Assembly (NCBI GenBank): GCA_020635905.1
Contig: JACJYV010000002.1
Location: 248,001-312,000 of the forward strand
Reading direction: 5' to 3'
DNA: 64,000 nt
Source: Bacteroidia bacterium
Lineage (GTDB): Bacteria; Bacteroidota; Bacteroidia; J057; JADKCL01
Each line of letters opens with the position of its first letter. Position 1 is the stretch's first letter. A program made the position numbers and the translations under genes. The notes under the pieces are model-generated. The model did not search any database and had not been told where the DNA came from. It saw nothing but the letters and a program-made list of their open reading frames with translations. Shown one piece after another: positions 34,438 to 41,908 of this stretch.

Positions 34438-34472
34438 GAAGCTCGTGGCTCGCAGCTTGTGGCTAAAAGCTG
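34438..34472. repeat. heptamer tract, NNNGCTN x5
   Basis: Five consecutive 7-mers with GCT at positions 4-6 (GAAGCTC, GTGGCTC, GCAGCTT and two more) end one base before the stop codon of the CotH-like gene (34474, minus strand). Confidence 0.8.
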
Positions 34473-34473
34473 A

Positions 34474-36732
34474 TTAAGGAATAACCAGCTTGAGGACTCC
34501 TTTGGGGTGGCGGAGGAGGTAAATTCCGGGACGGTAGGTGTGCAGGTCAAGTTGGGTGATTTGGAGATGGGAGGCGATTTTCTGACCCAGGGGGTTGAAT
34601 ATTTCCAGATTGGTGGGTTGGGAGAGGTATAAAATATCGCCCGGGTTGGGATTGGGCCAGGCGATGAGGTCGGGTTGGGATGTGGGGGGCTTCTGGTTGG
34701 AGGAATTGGGGGTGGGTTGGGTGAAGGCGACCCAGGGTTCCTGGCCGTCCTGCTGACGGCCCCAGGAGACATTGCTTTGCTGAGGACCAAAGACCACATG
34801 GTCGATCAGGAGAAACTGATCGCCCGATTTTTGAAATAAAGCCAGCTCCTCGCCGTCTTTGGAAAGCTTGAAATGGGTGTGCAGGGCGCCCTGTTCGGGC
34901 TGGGCGTCTGCCCAGACCAGGGTAAAGCCGCCCGGCGGCAGTTGGAGTAGCGGGAAATGCCATTTTCCGGGTTGGGTGAAGTCGTCGCTGAGGTAAATTT
35001 GCCCCAAACCCACAGCCTGAGTCCCCGCATTATATATTTCTATCCAGTCCTCCCTTTGGCCAAATTCATCTGAAATTCCACTTGAATTGGATGCCATCAA
35101 TTCATTGATTTTCAATTTGATTTCACTATACCTCAAATCCATCATCAGGGGTTCGCAGGGCTCCACCACCGTATCCCCGCCATTGAAAGCCTGGTATTGA
35201 AAAGCGAAAGAATCAATCCAAGAGGCAAAAGAAAATTCCACCCCATACACCCCGTCGCCAGGCAATTGATCGCCATGCAAACCGTCGTCGAACATAGGCT
35301 GGGGGAGCAAAGGACCGTCATTCTGGCTCAATAAGAGATTCACCTGAGCAGGATTTCCTTCCACGCGGGCGTGAAAGGTGAGCTCTTTTTCCGCAGTGCG
35401 GGAAAATTGGGCATGATTGAGCACCAGCAAATCAGGATTCAGGGGATCCAGCTGGCCTTGAAGGGAAGAGACACGCAAATCCAGGTATTCGGCAATACCC
35501 CAGGCGACCTGTCCGCCCCAGGCTGTATCAAGGGAAGCGTAAAAATCAGCGCTGTCGAAACCATAATCCAGGGGATAATAGGGATCGATCTCCACAGAGG
35601 GGCCAATCAGGGCCTGAAACTCTAAAGCGCGGGCCCGAATGGTATCAGGATGGAGGACGGTTTGGGCGTACAGATTCAGGTAATGGGTAAATTCAGCACG
35701 ATATTCAGGCACCTGCAACAAGCGAAAGTAAAGGGGACGGTTGCCCGTTTGCCAGCTATACGGATCACGCGCAGTCCAGTCTTTGCCAATCCAATCCACT
35801 CCCAGGGTATTGTCGAGGTCATAGGGAATGTACTCAAAGCGGCCCGAGCGCTGGTTGTGGTAGAGGTAATAATTATTCTGATTGTAAATATATCCATCCC
35901 AATTGCCCGTGAGCACATCAAATGCAGCCACTTTCAGGTATTCATCTGCATTGAAAACGGGATCCAGGGCGCATTTCAACTGAGGAATGGGAGTATTATT
36001 GAGGAGGGAAATGAAGGCAGACAGGTCTGAATAGTCGGCCACGGCCTCATTGGTGAGGAGGTCATACACGGGCCTTCCATTGACCTGCAGTTTGTACAAC
36101 TCAGGATTTTCGCCCAGATAAGCCAGATCAGCAGGATAAAGGCATTTGAACAAATTGCCCTGTCCGTCGTCGTTGAAGCGGCTGGCGGCAAACTCGCGGT
36201 CGATGTGCTCGGCGTTGAGGTACACCCCGTGGTAGGCCCCGTTGATATAAAAGCGCACAAAACTGGTGCGGGAACCCGGCAGACCCATTTTTCGCAGAGA
36301 TTCCCAACTAAGGCGGGCCCGCATGAGCGAAGGATCGTTGTGCTCGCCATTGAGGTTCATTTTATCAATGCCGTGAAATTCAAAACCCGGCTGGAAAGCA
36401 TTGAAGGAGATTTTGAATGATTTTTTCTGGGCGCCCAGAGAGGTATTGCCACGCAGGCGCAGTCCCACCAGGTCGAGGGTGTCGGTCAGGACAGAACTTT
36501 GGTAAATGAAACGGGCGGGAAAATCGTGGTCTTTGGCGTACTGGAGGTTGTCCAGCATGAAAGTGAGGCTGTCTGGGTCAATTTCAAGGTAAACGGAGGC
36601 CACTTCATTTTGCAGAAAGAGGGGGCCGTTGGGGGGAAGAATGGGTTGGGAGAAGGCAGAACCCGACAGCAGCAGCAAAGCCAGAATGAAGATTCGGGGT
36701 AATAAGGGCTTATTTAATCTGCATAAAAACAT
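34474..36732 (-). CDS. CotH-kinase-like protein with lamin-tail domain and T9SS sorting signal
   Basis: A 752-residue secreted protein. After a signal peptide (about 1-28) comes a CotH-type atypical kinase domain (LRLRGNTSLGAQKKSFKI, KMNLNGEHNDPSLMRARLSW, YHGVYLNAEHIDREF, and the metal-site region YIPYDLDNTLGVDW). A bacterial Ig-like stretch and a lamin-tail domain (KINELMASNSSG, then REDWIEIYNAGTQAV) follow. It ends in a type A sorting domain (AWPNPNPGDILYLSQ, then PGIYLLRHPKG). CotH kinases phosphorylate secreted proteins in spore formers; surface CotH proteins in Bacteroidota have no established substrate. It is single, flanked by repeats, and 22 bp after hpt on the same strand. Confidence 0.91.
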   Translation of the reverse strand: MFLCRLNKPLLPRIFILALLLLSGSAFSQPILPPNGPLFLQNEVASVYLEIDPDSLTFMLDNLQYAKDHDFPARFIYQSSVLTDTLDLVGLRLRGNTSLGAQKKSFKISFNAFQPGFEFHGIDKMNLNGEHNDPSLMRARLSWESLRKMGLPGSRTSFVRFYINGAYHGVYLNAEHIDREFAASRFNDDGQGNLFKCLYPADLAYLGENPELYKLQVNGRPVYDLLTNEAVADYSDLSAFISLLNNTPIPQLKCALDPVFNADEYLKVAAFDVLTGNWDGYIYNQNNYYLYHNQRSGRFEYIPYDLDNTLGVDWIGKDWTARDPYSWQTGNRPLYFRLLQVPEYRAEFTHYLNLYAQTVLHPDTIRARALEFQALIGPSVEIDPYYPLDYGFDSADFYASLDTAWGGQVAWGIAEYLDLRVSSLQGQLDPLNPDLLVLNHAQFSRTAEKELTFHARVEGNPAQVNLLLSQNDGPLLPQPMFDDGLHGDQLPGDGVYGVEFSFASWIDSFAFQYQAFNGGDTVVEPCEPLMMDLRYSEIKLKINELMASNSSGISDEFGQREDWIEIYNAGTQAVGLGQIYLSDDFTQPGKWHFPLLQLPPGGFTLVWADAQPEQGALHTHFKLSKDGEELALFQKSGDQFLLIDHVVFGPQQSNVSWGRQQDGQEPWVAFTQPTPNSSNQKPPTSQPDLIAWPNPNPGDILYLSQPTNLEIFNPLGQKIASHLQITQLDLHTYRPGIYLLRHPKGVLKLVIP

Positions 36733-36754
36733 TCATGGGTTAAGGAAAATTTCT

Positions 36755-37297
36755 CTACTCCTCCTTCAACTGATAAATGGCCCGCAACCCACGACCGCCT
36801 TCGGCGTAGTCGAGGCCATAACCCACCACAAAGTGGTTGGGGATGGAAAAGCCAATGATATCCGGGGGGATCTCATATTTGTAGGCATCCTCCTTGAACA
36901 GCAGGGTGACGGTGCGCACGGAGGCCATTTTGTAGGAATCGAGGGTTTTGATCAGCCAGTCGAGGGTGCGGCCCGTGTCCACAATATCTTCCACGATGAT
37001 CACTTCTTTGCCCTCGAGGTCCGCATCCAGGCCAATCAGTTCGTTGATCTGACCGCTGCTTTCCATTTCGTTGCCGTAGGAAGAGACCCGGATGAAGTGG
37101 AGTTCCACATCGAGTTCCATGGCTTTGACCAGATCGGCCGCAAAAACAAAGGATCCTTTGAGCACCACAATCAGGGCCGGGCGTTTGCCGCGAAAGAGCA
37201 CATCCAGCTCGCGGGCCAGCTCTTTTACCCTTGCCTGAATCTCTTCTTCAGAAAGATATTCCCCGAATACCTTATCGTTTATTTGAACTTCATCCAT
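36755..37297 (-). CDS. hpt: hypoxanthine phosphoribosyltransferase
   Basis: Purine salvage enzyme: hypoxanthine or guanine + PRPP to IMP or GMP. The 180-residue protein has the PRPP-binding signature VIIVEDIVDTGRTL, the pyrophosphate-loop region VVLKGSFVFAADL, and the C-terminal GFSIPNHFVVGYGLDYAEGGR that contacts the base. The ATG at 37297 (MDEVQINDKV) is preferred over an in-frame start at 37324, which lies in the likely promoter. It diverges from a PurF-like amidophosphoribosyltransferase, so salvage and de novo purine synthesis share a 122-bp control region. Confidence 0.94.
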   Translation of the reverse strand: MDEVQINDKVFGEYLSEEEIQARVKELARELDVLFRGKRPALIVVLKGSFVFAADLVKAMELDVELHFIRVSSYGNEMESSGQINELIGLDADLEGKEVIIVEDIVDTGRTLDWLIKTLDSYKMASVRTVTLLFKEDAYKYEIPPDIIGFSIPNHFVVGYGLDYAEGGRGLRAIYQLKEE

Positions 37298-37340
37298 GCG
37301 TAAAATTAGGGACTGGAAGCGCAATCAACAACTTTTCCTG

Positions 37341-37361
37341 ATTGTTAATTGTTAGTTACGA
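37341..37361. repeat. short heptamer tract in the hpt-purF promoter region
   Basis: ATTGTTA twice in tandem followed by GTTACGA: three 7-mers in register, 20 bp upstream of the purF -7 element. Same class as the longer tracts, but short enough to be chance. Confidence 0.45.
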
Positions 37362-37380
37362 ATAGAAATATTTTTTGCCC

Positions 37381-37388
37381 TAAATTTG
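37381..37388 (+). promoter_or_regulatory. -7 element of the purF-like gene
   Basis: TAAATTTG fits TAnnTTTG exactly and is followed by CGG. The GTG start is 31 nt downstream. The -33 region is weak. Confidence 0.5.
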
Positions 37389-37419
37389 CGGCGAGATTCA
37401 ACACTAAAAACCTCCCAAA

Positions 37420-39321
37420 GTGAGCGATTCCATCAAACACGAGTGCGGCATTGGCCTGATTCGTCTCCTCAAACCCCTTTCCTATTATGAGAAAAAGTAC
37501 GGTTCTGCCCTCTGGGGGCTGAACAAGATGTTTCTCCTGATGGAAAAACAGCACAATCGCGGGCAGGACGGGGCAGGTCTGGCTTCGATCAAGCTGGAAG
37601 TGGAGCCCGGACAACCTTATCTGAGGCGGCTACGGAATAACGATCCCAACCCGTGGATGAACGTGGTCAAAACCCTGAATGCCAAGCTGGAGGAGTTGAA
37701 AATCAAGCACGGCGACAACTGGAATTCGGTGGATGTGCTGCAACGGGATTTCAATTATTCGGGCGAATTGCTGATGGCCCACCTGCGCTACGGCACCCAC
37801 GGCGACAATACCATCAGCGCGGTTCATCCCGTGATCCGCAGCAATAACTGGCGCTCGCGCAGCCTGGTGGTGGCCGGCAACTTCAACCTCACCAACGTCA
37901 AATTCCTCTTTGATTACCTGGTGGAACTGGGGCAGCACCCCCGCTACGTGAGCGACACAGAAACGGTGCTTGAGCGGATCGGGCACTTCCTGGACGAGGA
38001 AAATGAACGCCTGTTTCGCAAATTCAAGGAACTGGGCTATTCCAACCGCGAAATCTCTGACCTGATTGCTGAGGAACTCGACATTCGCCGCATCCTTTCG
38101 CGGGCCGCCTCCAAATGGGATGGTGGCTACGTGATGGCTGGATTGATTGGCTCGGGAGATGCTTTTGTGGCCCGTGATCCCCACGGAATCCGGCCCTGCT
38201 TTTACTACAAAAACGACGAATTTGTGGTGGTGGCTTCGGAAAGACCGTGTATTTCAACGGTTTTTAACCTCGATTATGAAGCTATTCAGGAACTGGCCCC
38301 GGGCAGTGCGCTGATCGTCAAGAAGAATGGAGAGGTAAGTGAGAAAAAATATACGGAGCCTCAGAAAAAACTGAGCTGTTCCTTTGAGCGAATCTACTTT
38401 TCCCGCGGAAATGACCCGGACATCTATAATGAGCGCATGGAACTGGGGAATCTGCTGGTACCCAAAATCCTGAAAGCCATCAATTACGACCTGGAAAACA
38501 CGGTTTTTGGCTACATTCCCAATACGGCGGAAACTTCTTTCTGGGGCATGCTGCGTGGGATCGAAAAGTGGATGAATAAGCGCAAGGTGGAGCAAATCCG
38601 GGAGAAAAACGGCAAACTGACCGACGAGGACCTGGAAAATATCCTGATGGCCCGCCCCCGGGTGGGCAAGCTGGTGCTGAAAGATATCAAGCTGCGCACC
38701 TTCATCACGGACGATCTGCACCGCGACGAACTCGTCGCGCATGTGTATGACGTGACCCACGGCATCGCCCGGGCCGGCATCGACACGCTGGTCTGCATCG
38801 ACGATTCCATCGTGCGGGGCACCACTTTGCGGCAGAGCATTTTGCGCATTCTGGACCGCCTCAAGCCCAAAAAGATCATCATTGTTTCTTCCGCCCCGCA
38901 AATCCGTTTTCCCGATTGCTACGGGATCGACATGTCGCAAATCGAGCGGTTTGTGGCCTTTCAGGCGGCCATTGCCCTGCTCAAAGACCGCGGTCTGAAT
39001 CATCGCATTGGCGAAATCTACCGCGAATGCCGGGCGCTGGAAAAAGCCGAATTGCTGCACACGCGAAACGTGGTCAAGGAGATTTATGAGCCCTTCACGG
39101 AAGACGAGATTTCACGCAAGATTTCAGAACTGCTCACACCGCGGGATTTGAATTGTCAGGTGGAAATTGTCTATCAACCCCTGGAAAATTTGTCCAAAGC
39201 TATTCCCCATCACCTCGGCGACTGGTATTTCAGTGGTGATTTCCCCACCCCCGGCGGAAATAAAGTGACCAACCGCGCCTTTTTGAACTATATGGAAGGG
39301 GTGAAAGAGCGGGCATATTAA
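37420..39321 (+). CDS. purF: amidophosphoribosyltransferase, large Bacteroidota form
   Basis: First committed step of de novo purine synthesis: PRPP + glutamine to 5-phosphoribosylamine. The N-terminal class II glutamine amidotransferase begins at Cys9 (HECGIGLIRLL). The leading eight residues must be removed to free the catalytic cysteine, as with the propeptide of Bacillus PurF. RGQDGAGLASI and LRYGTHGDN are further active-site parts. The PRPP site is VCIDDSIVRGTTLRQSI, with SSAPQIRFPDCYGIDM after it. At 633 residues it is about 150 longer than canonical PurF, with extra sequence in both domains. It starts with GTG (37420) and diverges from hpt. It could be a PurF paralogue instead of the main enzyme. 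Confidence 0.88.
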   Translation: MSDSIKHECGIGLIRLLKPLSYYEKKYGSALWGLNKMFLLMEKQHNRGQDGAGLASIKLEVEPGQPYLRRLRNNDPNPWMNVVKTLNAKLEELKIKHGDNWNSVDVLQRDFNYSGELLMAHLRYGTHGDNTISAVHPVIRSNNWRSRSLVVAGNFNLTNVKFLFDYLVELGQHPRYVSDTETVLERIGHFLDEENERLFRKFKELGYSNREISDLIAEELDIRRILSRAASKWDGGYVMAGLIGSGDAFVARDPHGIRPCFYYKNDEFVVVASERPCISTVFNLDYEAIQELAPGSALIVKKNGEVSEKKYTEPQKKLSCSFERIYFSRGNDPDIYNERMELGNLLVPKILKAINYDLENTVFGYIPNTAETSFWGMLRGIEKWMNKRKVEQIREKNGKLTDEDLENILMARPRVGKLVLKDIKLRTFITDDLHRDELVAHVYDVTHGIARAGIDTLVCIDDSIVRGTTLRQSILRILDRLKPKKIIIVSSAPQIRFPDCYGIDMSQIERFVAFQAAIALLKDRGLNHRIGEIYRECRALEKAELLHTRNVVKEIYEPFTEDEISRKISELLTPRDLNCQVEIVYQPLENLSKAIPHHLGDWYFSGDFPTPGGNKVTNRAFLNYMEGVKERAY

Positions 39322-39616
39322 ACGGTTTGCAGTTTACAGTTACAAATTTTAGTGGAGGGGTTTTTGGGGGTAACGCGAAGGTCGCAAAGAAGTTGTTTTC
39401 CCTGTTTCGTGGGTTGAAGGGAGCAATCCCGAAAGCTTTCGGGAGCGCAAAGCTGAAATGAAATAAATCCGTCCAGCTTGGCGTTCTTTGCCACCCCAAC
39501 CAACGTAATCCGGGCACTAAAATCTTGGCGAACTTTGCGTTACAAAACCTTCCTGCCATTATTATTCTGTAAGTTTGCAAGGTTGCCAATGCTTCCAGGA
39601 GTAAACTGCAAACCGT
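39322..39616. repeat. 295-bp repeat bounded by 16-bp perfect inverted repeats
   Basis: ACGGTTTGCAGTTTAC (39322-39337, the base after the purF stop) and GTAAACTGCAAACCGT (39601-39616) are exact complements. The interior holds GCAAAG-type repeat modules, partly inverted (GCGAAGGTCGCAAAG at about 39375, CTTTGCGTTAC at 39533-39543). An interior stretch (39469-39503) is a near-perfect reverse complement of 54091-54125. Both end repeats also read as 7-nt periodic words. No gene is seen. Confidence 0.8.
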
Positions 39617-39642
39617 AATCCGTATCTTTTCCCGAAAATTTC

Positions 39643-39650
39643 TAATTTTG
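39643..39650 (+). promoter_or_regulatory. -7 element before the small membrane protein gene
   Basis: TAATTTTG fits TAnnTTTG exactly, 42 nt before the ATG at 39693. Confidence 0.45.
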
Positions 39651-39692
39651 GTCAACATACGTGGGCTACTTAACGTTATTGTAACAATTGTC

Positions 39693-39911
39693 ATGACAAA
39701 ATTCTACGCATACTTCAGCCTTGGAATGGGGGTTTTCTTTGTCCTCGCGGCCATTTTGGTGGCTTTGCATCCTCCCAAGATCTTCGCCGAGCCTCCCCAT
39801 GCCCGTTATCTGGCTGCTTTCATCATCTTTGGCTATGCCGTTTTCAGGCTGATGCGGGCTGGAAAGTCTATGAAAGCCATGAATTCCACCAAAAATGATC
39901 CCGAGGCCTGA
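39693..39911 (+). CDS. small two-helix membrane protein
   Basis: A 72-residue protein with two hydrophobic segments (about residues 3-26 and 36-52) and a basic C-terminal tail (RAGKSMKAMNSTKN), so both ends are probably cytoplasmic. The ATG at 39693 is preferred; an in-frame start at 39648 would add an unlikely leader overlapping the promoter. The stop is only 2 bp from the next start, so it is co-transcribed with the 487-residue exported protein. The family is not recognised; it resembles many short Bacteroidota inner-membrane proteins. Confidence 0.75.
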   Translation: MTKFYAYFSLGMGVFFVLAAILVALHPPKIFAEPPHARYLAAFIIFGYAVFRLMRAGKSMKAMNSTKNDPEA

Positions 39912-39913
39912 GC

Positions 39914-41377
39914 ATGAAGATTCGTCCGGGCATATTTCTCATCCTGATTTTACTGCTTGCCTCCGCGGCCCAAAGCCAGGAGGTGGTGGCCACCCTTGAA
40001 CTGGGCAAGCGGGAAGCCGTGCCCCGTTTTGTGACTTTTTCACGCAAGGACAGGGGCATTGTGACCCTCGGCAACATGACCCAGCGCTCCAGCCGCTACA
40101 TTGGCCTGATGAAGTACGATTCTGACCTGAATAGGCAATGGACCAAGCAGGTTTTGGAACAAAACGGACGTAAAAATCTGGATTTTATGACCGTGCTGGG
40201 GAATAATATTCTGGTCTTCGTGACCGAGTCATTTCCCCGCAAAAACCTGATCCAGACCTATTATTATAAATTTGACCTCAACGGAAATTTGCTCAAGGAA
40301 ATGGAATCCATCTCCGAACTTTCCAACGAGAAAAAGTACAACGCCGAGCTGAAATATGTGCTTTCCATCAACCAGAAGACCCTGTTGTGCTACAAAAACC
40401 TGAATACTGAAAACCAGAATGAAAAGCTGGTGTATAATGTGTTTTTCAACGAAGGGGAATCCATGGTCAGCGGCGAGATTTCTGTGCCCTACCCCGACGA
40501 TAAGTTTGAGGTGATCCAGATGCGGGTGGCCAACGACGGCACGGTTTACATCATGGGCAAATACTTTCTGGAAAACAGGATTCGCACCCCCCAGGATTAT
40601 TATTACACCATTTTCAGACATGAACCCGGCACGGATGAGGTGGTGGAAATGCCGGTCGGATTTTCGGATAAGTACATTACGGACCTCACTTTCAAAGTAG
40701 ATCCCGGCGAAAATCTCTACATTGCGGGCTTTTACTCTAACCGCAGCACCAACGAGATCATCGGCACCATTTACCAAAAGCTGAACCCTTCAGGAGATTC
40801 TGAGGTGAGTATGATGCAGGAATTTGATGCGGCCTTTCTGGCTGAATTTCTTTCTGATCGTCAAATCGACCGCGGGGCCGAGTTGCGCTATTTTTATCTG
40901 GACAATATCATCCTGCGCTCAGACGGCGGGGTGTTGCTGATTGCGGAGAAATATTATACCACCTACAATTCCTACCTCGACATTTACGGTTACTGGGTCG
41001 ATCAGAAAATCCATCACTACGACGAGATCATCATTCACTCCGTTTCCAACCGCGGCGAACTCGAATGGAGTTCGGTCGTGCCCAAGCGCCAATCTTCTGA
41101 AAATAATGCCACCCTTTCCTATCAGGACATCATCACGGCCGAAAATATTTACCTGGTTTATGACTATCGCCCGAAAAGGAGTCCGCGCACCATTTACTAT
41201 AATGTGGTGGGCATGAATGGCAAGGTCGATCCCCGTGAACCCCTGATGTCTGACCAGCTGAAAAATGTGAATTTCTTCCCGCGCTCCTCCGCGCAGATCA
41301 GCAACAGCGAAGCCCTTTTGCTTTTCAACAAAGACAAAGGGAGGGTGACTGTGATCGCGAAAGTGAGGTTTGATTAA
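39914..41377 (+). CDS. exported hypothetical protein, probable beta-propeller
   Basis: A 487-residue protein with a signal peptide (MKIRPGIFLILILLLASAAQSQ). The mature part is a string of beta-strand-like segments about 40-50 residues apart, with recurring patterns such as YKFDLNGNLLKEME, MRVANDGTVYIMGKY and FKVDPGENLYIAGFYSNR, as in WD40/NHL-like propellers. No sorting domain, lipobox or catalytic motif is visible, so it is likely periplasmic. It lies 2 bp after the small membrane protein gene and ends 530 bp before the next gene. Function unknown. Confidence 0.8.
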   Translation: MKIRPGIFLILILLLASAAQSQEVVATLELGKREAVPRFVTFSRKDRGIVTLGNMTQRSSRYIGLMKYDSDLNRQWTKQVLEQNGRKNLDFMTVLGNNILVFVTESFPRKNLIQTYYYKFDLNGNLLKEMESISELSNEKKYNAELKYVLSINQKTLLCYKNLNTENQNEKLVYNVFFNEGESMVSGEISVPYPDDKFEVIQMRVANDGTVYIMGKYFLENRIRTPQDYYYTIFRHEPGTDEVVEMPVGFSDKYITDLTFKVDPGENLYIAGFYSNRSTNEIIGTIYQKLNPSGDSEVSMMQEFDAAFLAEFLSDRQIDRGAELRYFYLDNIILRSDGGVLLIAEKYYTTYNSYLDIYGYWVDQKIHHYDEIIIHSVSNRGELEWSSVVPKRQSSENNATLSYQDIITAENIYLVYDYRPKRSPRTIYYNVVGMNGKVDPREPLMSDQLKNVNFFPRSSAQISNSEALLLFNKDKGRVTVIAKVRFD

Positions 41378-41675
41378 TTGAAGATTTTAGGCTCTTAGGG
41401 CGTCGAAAGCGACAACAAGTTGTCGCAAAGTTTAAATTTGGTGGTTAATTTTTGGGGTGCCCTGGCCGGGCGGGCCTTCTTTTTTAGAAAAAGAAGCAAA
41501 AAGCGCCAAAACCTAAACCCTGCCCCATCACACCACGGGCCCAGCACACAAGGCCACCTGCCGCCCACTCCCATCCCTCAAGGCCGCCCCCTGGTTTTGG
41601 CAAGGCCACCCCACCCTGGTTGGCTTCGCCAAAAAATACCCCCGCATAGCGGCTTCAATCCTCTGGATTGATTTA
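41378..41675. repeat. GC-rich repeat-like intergenic tract with a perfect hairpin
   Basis: CTTCTTTTT and AAAAAGAAG (41476-41496) form a 9-bp stem with a 3-nt loop after a G/C-rich start (GCCCTGGCCGGGCGGGCC). A C-rich, strongly strand-biased tract follows to about 41640. The 83-codon frame across it is Pro/His/Arg-rich and not credible as a protein. It probably belongs to another dispersed repeat family, but there is only one copy in the window. Confidence 0.5.
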
Positions 41676-41797
41676 GATGGTTAGATGATAGATTTTAGAG
41701 AGGAGTGGTCAGCCCTTACCTTACAGAGCTTGGAGGTGTAGAGCAGCAGGGGAATTCAGATGGTTAGTTGATAGATTTTATAGAGAAGTGGTCAGCC
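41676..41797. repeat. 40-bp imperfect direct repeat pair
   Basis: 41676-41715 and 41759-41797 share GATGGTTAG and ATAGATTTTA and end in GTGGTCAGCCC, differing at a few bases. They lie upstream of the ArnT-like gene. Confidence 0.75.
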
Positions 41798-41835
41798 CAA
41801 ATGGGGTTGGGCCAAACCTGGCTTTAACCCGCAAC

Positions 41836-41884
41836 ATCTAAAATCTAACATCTGATTTCTAAAATCTAATCTCTAACATCTAAC
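41836..41884. repeat. heptamer tract, NTCTNAN x7
   Basis: Seven consecutive 7-mers in perfect register (ATCTAAA, ATCTAAC, ATCTGAT and four more), ending 24 bp before the ATG of the ArnT-like gene. Confidence 0.85.
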
Positions 41885-41894
41885 CCAAAAACCC

Positions 41895-41901
41895 TATTTT
41901 G
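41895..41901 (+). promoter_or_regulatory. -7-like element of the ArnT-like gene
   Basis: TATTTTG followed by CAG ends 7 nt before the ATG at 41909. This is the same short spacing as at dacB and would give a leaderless or nearly leaderless mRNA. Confidence 0.4.
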
Positions 41902-41908
41902 CAGCCCA

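Noticed and set aside
41420..41671. 83-codon open frame rich in Pro, His and Arg
   Set aside because: It follows the C-rich strand bias of a repeat-like tract and contains half of a perfect hairpin. There is no plausible promoter or fold.
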